Source: Galeruca laticollis
Lineage: Eukaryota; Arthropoda; Insecta; Coleoptera; Chrysomelidae
Assembly (NCBI GenBank): GCA_963921935.1
Contig: OY998178.1
Span: 43,826,951 to 43,890,950, forward strand
Length of the DNA: 64,000 nt
Direction: 5' to 3'
Shown here: positions 58,592-64,000 of the stretch, piece by piece
Layout of the letters: each line of letters begins with the position of its first letter
How positions within the stretch are numbered: position 1 is the first letter of the stretch
Program-made: the position numbers and the translations under genes
Notes under the pieces: model-generated
The model's database searches: none
What the model was told of the DNA's origin: nothing
What the model saw: the letters and a program-made list of their open reading frames with translations, nothing else

Positions 58592-60006
58592 TCACTGAAG
58601 CTTACCGCTCATTATTTTGAAGATTTTCAAACTTTGATTTGATCTTTCAATATGTACCCTTGCTGCAGCAATTTGCTGGTTAAGAACAGCCTCTTTAGGA
58701 GAAAGTTGTTTTTTCGTTCGTGAAAATGGAGAACGTATTAATTTAATTCTATACACAGCACATATGTCAGATATTAAAAATCCTTCATCAACCATACTAC
58801 AGTCTTTGTTAGGACATAATTTGTTAATCAAACTGCTTCGTTCAGAAATCAATTTATCGGATTCTCGTCCACCATATGATTGACTAATTAAGGTTATCAT
58901 GCCTGCTGGAGAAACACAAGTTATAAATTTTACTGTAGTATTACCTTTATAATGAGAATAAAATTTTATGCGAGAGTAAAGGCAACTAGGTTTTTGTACG
59001 AATATTTTGATGCACTCCAAAACAGCTCTACATGTTGAAAAATTGTTAAAGCGCATAGGAGTATTTTTGGAAAATTTTTCACAGGATGGAAAATGAATGG
59101 CAAGTTCAAGAACTGCACTGAGTATACGGAGCATATCGGAGAAATAAGTTTTACACAGCTGACCAGATATACCATACAAGGTGGCAAGAATTACATACCT
59201 CAGATCCAACTTTAATTTAGTCATTGTTAAAGTTATTCTCTCTCTAATACCAAGTCTATGTGACCTTGTGTTAAGCAGTACCTTTCTGCTCATCTCTTCC
59301 AAACAGTTTAGAATTTGGAAATTATTTATGCCTGTGAAACTTCTTAAAGCACTTTCTGAATTTAAAAGATCACTCAATGTAAATTTGTCCATATTAACTT
59401 GACTTTCGAAAGCATGAACTACCCTCTGTATTTTGTCAGTTGAACAGGCAATATTAGGAACATAACTTTCACTAGTTGTCTATTCTTCACAAACACATCT
59501 TTCTGCTTTTTGTATGTCGTCGCACCGGCTTCTTTTCTTACTTGTTCCTACTTGGCTACATTCCTCACTTGTTCTTTTAGATAGCCCGTCTGCAAGTTTT
59601 GAATCTGATTTTTTATTTAATGTTACAACAGATGCAGGCAGATCATGAGATAGCACAGCTGTTTTTTTCAATACCCGACCTCGTCTTGTATTTCCACCTA
59701 TGAATAAATTATATTTGAATTAGTAAGTAAATAAAAACAACATACCCATCTACCTTTGTTAATATAATCTTCTTGCTTAAAATGGAGCGAACTCACTTTC
59801 ATAAATTTGCTGATTGGTTTGTCAATCCGAACCTTCAATAACCAGGCTTTTCTTCTGGAGATTAGTTCTCGTCCCATCTCCTTTTCAAAAAAAACTCTTT
59901 CGTAATTTTTCTCAGGGAATCTGTGGAATGTCAATTTCTTTTCAGTATCTCTTTTGGCCCAGGAATTGCACTGTGGTAATGAACAATAATCATTATTAGA
60001 CGCCAT
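58592..60006 (-). pseudogene. THAP-domain DDE_4 transposase
   Basis: Exon 1 (60006-59754, ATG at 60006) encodes a THAP zinc-binding domain: CSLPQCNSWAKR, LTFHRFPEKN, WLLKVRI, VSSLHF. A 56-bp intron (59753-59698, GTAGATG..TTCATAG) joins to exon 2, which has one in-frame TAG at 59480-59482 and then runs 266 codons to 58592. The catalytic region shows FVQKPSCLYSRIKFYSHYKG, TVKFITCVSPAGMI, SYGGRESDKL, VDEGFLISDI and AARVHIERSNQSL. This is the IS5/Harbinger-related family with a fused THAP domain, widespread in insects. Oddities: the third zinc ligand is missing (VSSLHF where VCS is usual), and the first catalytic D region reads VLECIKIF. I consider it inactive. Confidence 0.8.
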
Positions 60007-60688
60007 TATAAGATCGGAGGTGTCGCTTTGCCTTCAAAAAGACAATTTCTAAATCGTTACACTAAAATATAGAGAACATTAAGTAGAATATAACAATAAC
60101 AATGTAAACAAACGATACGAAAGTGTGGTTAGAAAGCAATGTGGCGGAAACTAGTTTACATTAGAGCCACCGGAGTGCGTATCGCTAGTCTGGAAATGCC
60201 AATACTAAACTTGCGGACATTCACCAACTTAAAAAATAGTATAATTCCTTGGTAGAAAGAGCGTATTTTGGACATACACTACTTTAGTTTTAGCAGGAAC
60301 TCCAAATCACGAACATTCCCAGACATAAACACGGTATTTAGTAAAGTTTAGCATACATACGGTTTTTATGTCTAGTATTTACGATTAGTTTCAAAGATTT
60401 ACGTTTAAAATTGTAAGATACTGTCTAGTATTTTCAAATTTTATTTTTGCACGTTCAATGTGCTCATTTATAAAAAAATCTAGAATTAAATATTTGTTTC
60501 CAAATTCGAAAAAAAATCATAAATAGATTTTGACCTGGAACATCCAAAAATGCAAAAATTTCTATTTTAATAATATCGACAGATACGGTGTTTTTCATTA
60601 GGTCGGCAGTATAAGTGCGGAAAAGTTAGTCTTAATCTTTAAAACTGCAAATTTTTTTGATCTATACCTCACGTGGATATTATATATA
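60007..60688. other. no gene recognised
   Basis: Upstream of the THAP transposase. It may hold that element's 5' end, but I could not find matching terminal repeats. Confidence 0.4.
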
Positions 60689-61138
60689 TGTCGGCGTCAA
60701 TCAGTTAAATTCGTCATTCCCTGTAATGCCTAGTCATTTCACGTATTGCCGGCAAACAGCGTAACTAAACTTTTGGTACACCGTTTGCCCAATAGTTTCA
60801 GGCATTCCCTGTAATGACGGAATTATTTCAGTCAAACGCTGTAACTAGCTGAATGATTTAAGCTACCCTGTTTGCCGGGTTTAGTCAATCATTGTAATTA
60901 GGACAGTATTTCCAGTAGTGCATTAAAAGTTATTAAATTGTAAACATAAACTCATTTATTGTCAGTATGTATTATATCAGGAAAAATGTTTAGACAAATA
61001 CCAAAAAATAAAATACGATTCTGAGAATAAATTCGCCTATCTTAAGTATACATACTATAGAAAAATCATAGAACGAACAAATAGGAACAAAACAAAATAA
61101 TAGCTAGTCTACCTACAAAAATATAATAGTATTGTTTA

Positions 61139-63373
61139 TTATTTATTAGCACAAGGTGCGCTTCTATGACATCTTGAATTACAAAGAATTTTTTTTCTTA
61201 CACAAACACACCTGTTTGACAAACATTGTTTTTTCGCTGGTTTACTTGAACACTTAGAATATCCTTGACCTCCGGAAAGCGAGAGCGACTGCTCAGCTTC
61301 TCGTACTGATACAAACTTTTCAGGAATGTCATCTACTTGAAGAAATGCCTCTTTGGTTTTCATTAGATCAGGTCGATTAAACCATGATTTTATTCGACCA
61401 GCTACACATCCGACTTGATAGACTCCATTTTTGTAATCCGTTACAACACACATCAAAATTTGCATGTCAGAAGGACCTCTATCAATTTTATCAATAGGTA
61501 AAAGAACGCACGAACCTATATTCATTGGTGGAAATTTCCTGGCCGTATTTGTAAACATTTTTTCTGCTGCTCGCTTTTGGCCCCGGCTTGCATCATATCT
61601 GTTTTCTTCAAATATTGTTGCATTTTGACATAATATACATTTACCTCCATCTTTAGGGCATGTAATGCATAACGTAATTTCTTCTTGACTAAGTATTTTT
61701 TCTGTATTTTCATTGGTCATCAATGTGTCTATTTTATCTTGATCTTCAACATTCGAGTCAACAATATCATCGGCAACATCCTTGTGGCTATCAACCATTT
61801 CCTCCTTGCCATGTGGTTCTACTATTTCATCAGATTGTGACTCTTCATGCAGGTTTTTATTTTCCATATATGTTCTTCTTCGCAAGTCATCTTCATTTTT
61901 CACTTGATCCAGTAAGTCTCTAGGTAGATTCATATGAGATAATACAGCTTTAGGGTCAACTCCAAATAATGCTTTGTATGTTGAAACTCCAATCACTTTG
62001 TGGTAGGAGCTATTCTTCTAAAACTGTACGAAATAACAGCCCAGTGACCAGGTTTTTGAGCTATGGTCGTACATCCATGGTCTAAGCATATATTCCACAT
62101 CTTGATTGCTTCTCTCTATGCTTCCCTGCGATTGTAGATGCCTTGGTCGACCTTGAAGAATTTCTAAAGATAGCCACATTTTCATCATTTCCGATATCAC
62201 AGTTGCCGTGAATTCTCGACCATTGTCGCTTTGGAGTATACTAGGTGCACCAATTTCCAAAAATATTTTCAGCAACTCGTTTGCTACCTCATTCGCAGTT
62301 TTTGTTTTAAGAGGACGTGAAAATAAAAATGTTGTTCGGTGATCTTCATAATTAAGCAACCAATGGTACTCATTGTCTAGGCAGAATTGAGAATCGATAA
62401 GGTCCACTTGTCCTCTAGAGTTGAAGTTTGTTGTAATAATAGGTTTTATGGTCAGATTTGTATGAGACTTGTACCTTTTCTTTTGGAAAACTTCACATGT
62501 TTCGAGCAATGCTTCTATTGCATATCTTTCAATGTCATATTTTGTTTTTAAAATGTGCATTATTTTATCCCGACCGCCATGACTAACACTAATGTGTGCT
62601 TCATAAACAATATCAAATATTTTTTCATAAGGAACCACGGAAACGTACTTTCATCCTTCATGTTTGCCTTTTTTAATTACTGTTTTTTCTTCTGCCACTT
62701 CAAACACAACATATGAAGATAAAAGGTGATACTGTCATCTCGTTTTTTTTCCCAGAAGTTTGTTTAGCCTGCAGAATTTCTGTAGCAACCTAAAATAAAA
62801 AAAATAAAACATAGTACCAGTATTATAATGCAGAATGTAATTAATGAATTTTTTTGAACTATTTAATGATGTCAAATAAGAAGGAAGAGATACTGAAACG
62901 ATAAATTAACTGTCTCGACCCTTACTTTGTGGAATCTACTCATATAAGTGTTTTAAATGAGACTTACTGTTTCTAGTTAACTCCACAGTATATTGAAAGT
63001 TGTTAGAGTTTTGACCATTTTTCAATATACTGTAGAGTTAACTAGAAACAGTATCATTTAAAATACTTTATAATTAAAATCTACATGCTCAAAAACCAAT
63101 ACAAAAGCACACATAGAATCAATCTTTCCCCAAGCAAATGAATATAAAATCGTGTTAAATGTGACAACAGTGTGCGAATTTCAAGTGATTTTATAGATTG
63201 CAGTGATTTGAGGTTTTGTTTGAAATCCCAATGAATTTATTCACCTCCGTCGATTCCGCAATGTTCCAAGTTTTTTTCTTGTTTCGATTGGAGTAATAGC
63301 CATCAATCTTCTTATAGAACAACTCTGAATACTTCGAGATTTCAGTTCTCACAAAAAGAACACAACACAACAA
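61139..63373 (-). pseudogene. rve integrase (KRBA2-like) of the Ginger-like element
   Basis: Probable exon 1 is 63373-63245 (SKYSELFYKKIDGYYSNRNK), ending GACGGAG|GTGAAT. The acceptor TTTTATTTTAG precedes 62789 (VATEILQAKQTSGKKNEM). A main frame then runs to 61139 with a TGA just before 62638 and a TAG at 62018-62020. The integrase core has VDLIDSQF, LQSDNGREF and QGSIERSNQ as the D, D and E blocks. The preceding zinc finger lost one cysteine (LETCEVFQKKR). The C-terminus ends in a cysteine-rich motif (CLSNRCVCVRKKILC, CHRSAPC). Proteins like this are annotated as KRAB-A domain-containing protein 2-like in many insects. The putative intron contains a hairpin MITE. Confidence 0.75.
62951..63063. 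repeat. 113-bp hairpin inside the Ginger-like element
   Basis: CTGTTTCTAGTTAACTCCAC followed by AGTATATTGAAA pairs with the right arm TTTCAATATACT and GTAGAGTTAACTAGAAACAG. Just outside lies ACTGTCTCGACCCTTACTT, a word also present at 51,478. Confidence 0.9.
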
Positions 63374-63582
63374 TTAGCAGCGTTCGACTAATCCCGATAA
63401 ACTGGGTAACTTAAATCATTTAGCTAGTTACAGCGTTTGACTGATGTAATTCCGTCATTACAGGGAATGCCTGAAACTATTAGGCAAACGGTGTACCAAA
63501 AGTTGAGTTACGCTGTTTGCCGGCAATACGTGAAATGACTAGGGATTTCAGGGAATGACGGATTTCACTGTTTGACGCTGAC

Positions 63583-63587
<5 letters not shown>

Positions 63588-63638
<51 letters not shown>
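63588..63638. repeat. (TA)n microsatellite
   Basis: TA tract immediately outside the right end of the Ginger-like element. Confidence 0.95.
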
Positions 63639-63645
<7 letters not shown>

Positions 63646-63777
63646 AAGCAGTTTCATTTGGTTGTATTCAATTTAATAAGGATTAATAGTATTACTGAAA
63701 TAAGTCATATGAATTTTTCCATCTTGTACTTTATTAGCTATCATTTTAAAGAATATTTATAAATTGCTAAAAAAAAC

Positions 63778-64000
63778 ATGTCTAAATCAATTATAGATGC
63801 TGATAGTGAAAACAGTGAACAAAATCTTCACTATAATACTAAAGAAAATCTGACCAAATATATTGAAACAGACGATATACTCTTTGAACCATCAGAATCG
63901 AAAATAATGAAATCTGATTCAGATACAACGGAAATTGAAATTAATAATTCAGTACATGATGTAATTTTAAAAGCATCCGTTGAAATTAGAATGAAATTCA
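63778..64000 (+). CDS. open frame running off the window edge, unrecognised
   Basis: From ATG 63778 (AAAAAACATGTCTAAA) the frame is open for 74 codons to the end of the window: MSKSIIDADSENSEQNLHYN, then an acidic, serine-rich stretch (EPSESKIMKSDSDTTEIEIN). The composition fits the acidic N-terminus of a transposase such as piggyBac, or a host nuclear protein. No domain is visible. It is longer than expected by chance in such AT-rich DNA but still uncertain. Confidence 0.35.
   Translation, partial: MSKSIIDADSENSEQNLHYNTKENLTKYIETDDILFEPSESKIMKSDSDTTEIEINNSVHDVILKASVEIRMKF

Larger units (their letters stand above)
60689..63583. mobile_element. integrase-type DNA transposon (Ginger-like), ~205-bp TIRs
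   Basis: 60689-60893 starts TGTCGGCGTCAATCAG. The complement of 63379-63583 starts TGTCAGCGTCAAACAG and aligns over about 205 bp. Both arms share TTTCACGTATTGCCGGCAAA and internal palindromic words such as CATTCCCTGTAATG. TGT-NR ends are the pattern reported for Ginger elements, which use a retroviral-type integrase. The inside carries one integrase gene. The flanks are TA-rich, so a 4-bp target duplication cannot be read with certainty. Confidence 0.8.

Noticed and set aside
60689..63583. CRISPR-like or phage att-like reading of the repeated CATTCCCTGTAATG words
   Set aside because: The words are palindromic parts of one pair of terminal inverted repeats. There are no regular spacers and the context is eukaryotic.
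1..64000. tRNA, rRNA or other structured RNA genes
   Set aside because: I looked for cloverleaf-like and rRNA-like stretches and saw none I could support by eye. A covariance-model search would be decisive.

Overview
This window looks like an AT-rich insect nuclear genome. The evidence is the mix of insect-type transposable elements, several short introns with GT..AG ends, many (TA)n tracts, and an interstitial AACCT array, the complement of the insect TTAGG telomere repeat. I found no complete host gene. Nearly every protein-coding signal belongs to a mobile element, and almost every element carries stops, frameshifts or truncations. The species cannot be named from this sequence.

Layout. 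0-2.4 kb: a LINE ORF1 scrap, a hairpin and a deleted mariner. 2.0-9.0 kb: an errantivirus-like Ty3/gypsy element on the minus strand with gag, pol and an F-type env-like frame, broken in several places and with no recognisable 5' LTR. 9.0-11.3 kb: an exon-like open frame, the 5' part of a LINE, and a BEL/Pao gag scrap. 12.5-16.4 kb: two Penelope-like copies facing in opposite directions, one of them split by a 380-bp MITE with 8-bp target duplications. 16.5-17.5 kb: an R1/Jockey-type LINE tail. 18.6-21.1 kb: a piggyBac with complete ends. 24.3-27.7 kb: an RTE-like LINE, then a tandemly duplicated Penelope segment ending in a GIY-YIG domain. 28.7-31.1 kb: a DDE_3 Tc1/mariner-superfamily element with TA target sites. 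34.3-35.4 kb: a Crypton tyrosine recombinase gene with a short intron.

36.8-49.0 kb is the most layered part. A plus-strand LINE contains a mariner-like fragment between two 158-bp direct repeats. A minus-strand LINE then abuts an element with about 100-bp terminal inverted repeats (40,389-49,043), and that element was later hit by a piggyBac (40,503-42,806, TTAA on both sides) and a hAT (43,594-47,458, CATGAGAC on both sides). Removing both insertions leaves about 2.5 kb, a normal size for a Tc1/mariner-like element.

49.5-64 kb: a PIF/Harbinger gene, a noncoding AT-rich stretch, an inverted pair of about 430-bp arms flanked by (TA)n, hairpin-bearing short repeats, a THAP-domain transposase gene, and an integrase-type DNA transposon with about 205-bp terminal repeats (60,689-63,583). 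An open frame runs off the right edge.

The less ordinary signals are the Crypton, a set of hairpins whose arms differ while three loops share GCTACGCG, the 430-bp inverted arms, and the integrase transposon with long termini. I cannot claim a new biological system. These are candidates that need database and copy-number comparison.
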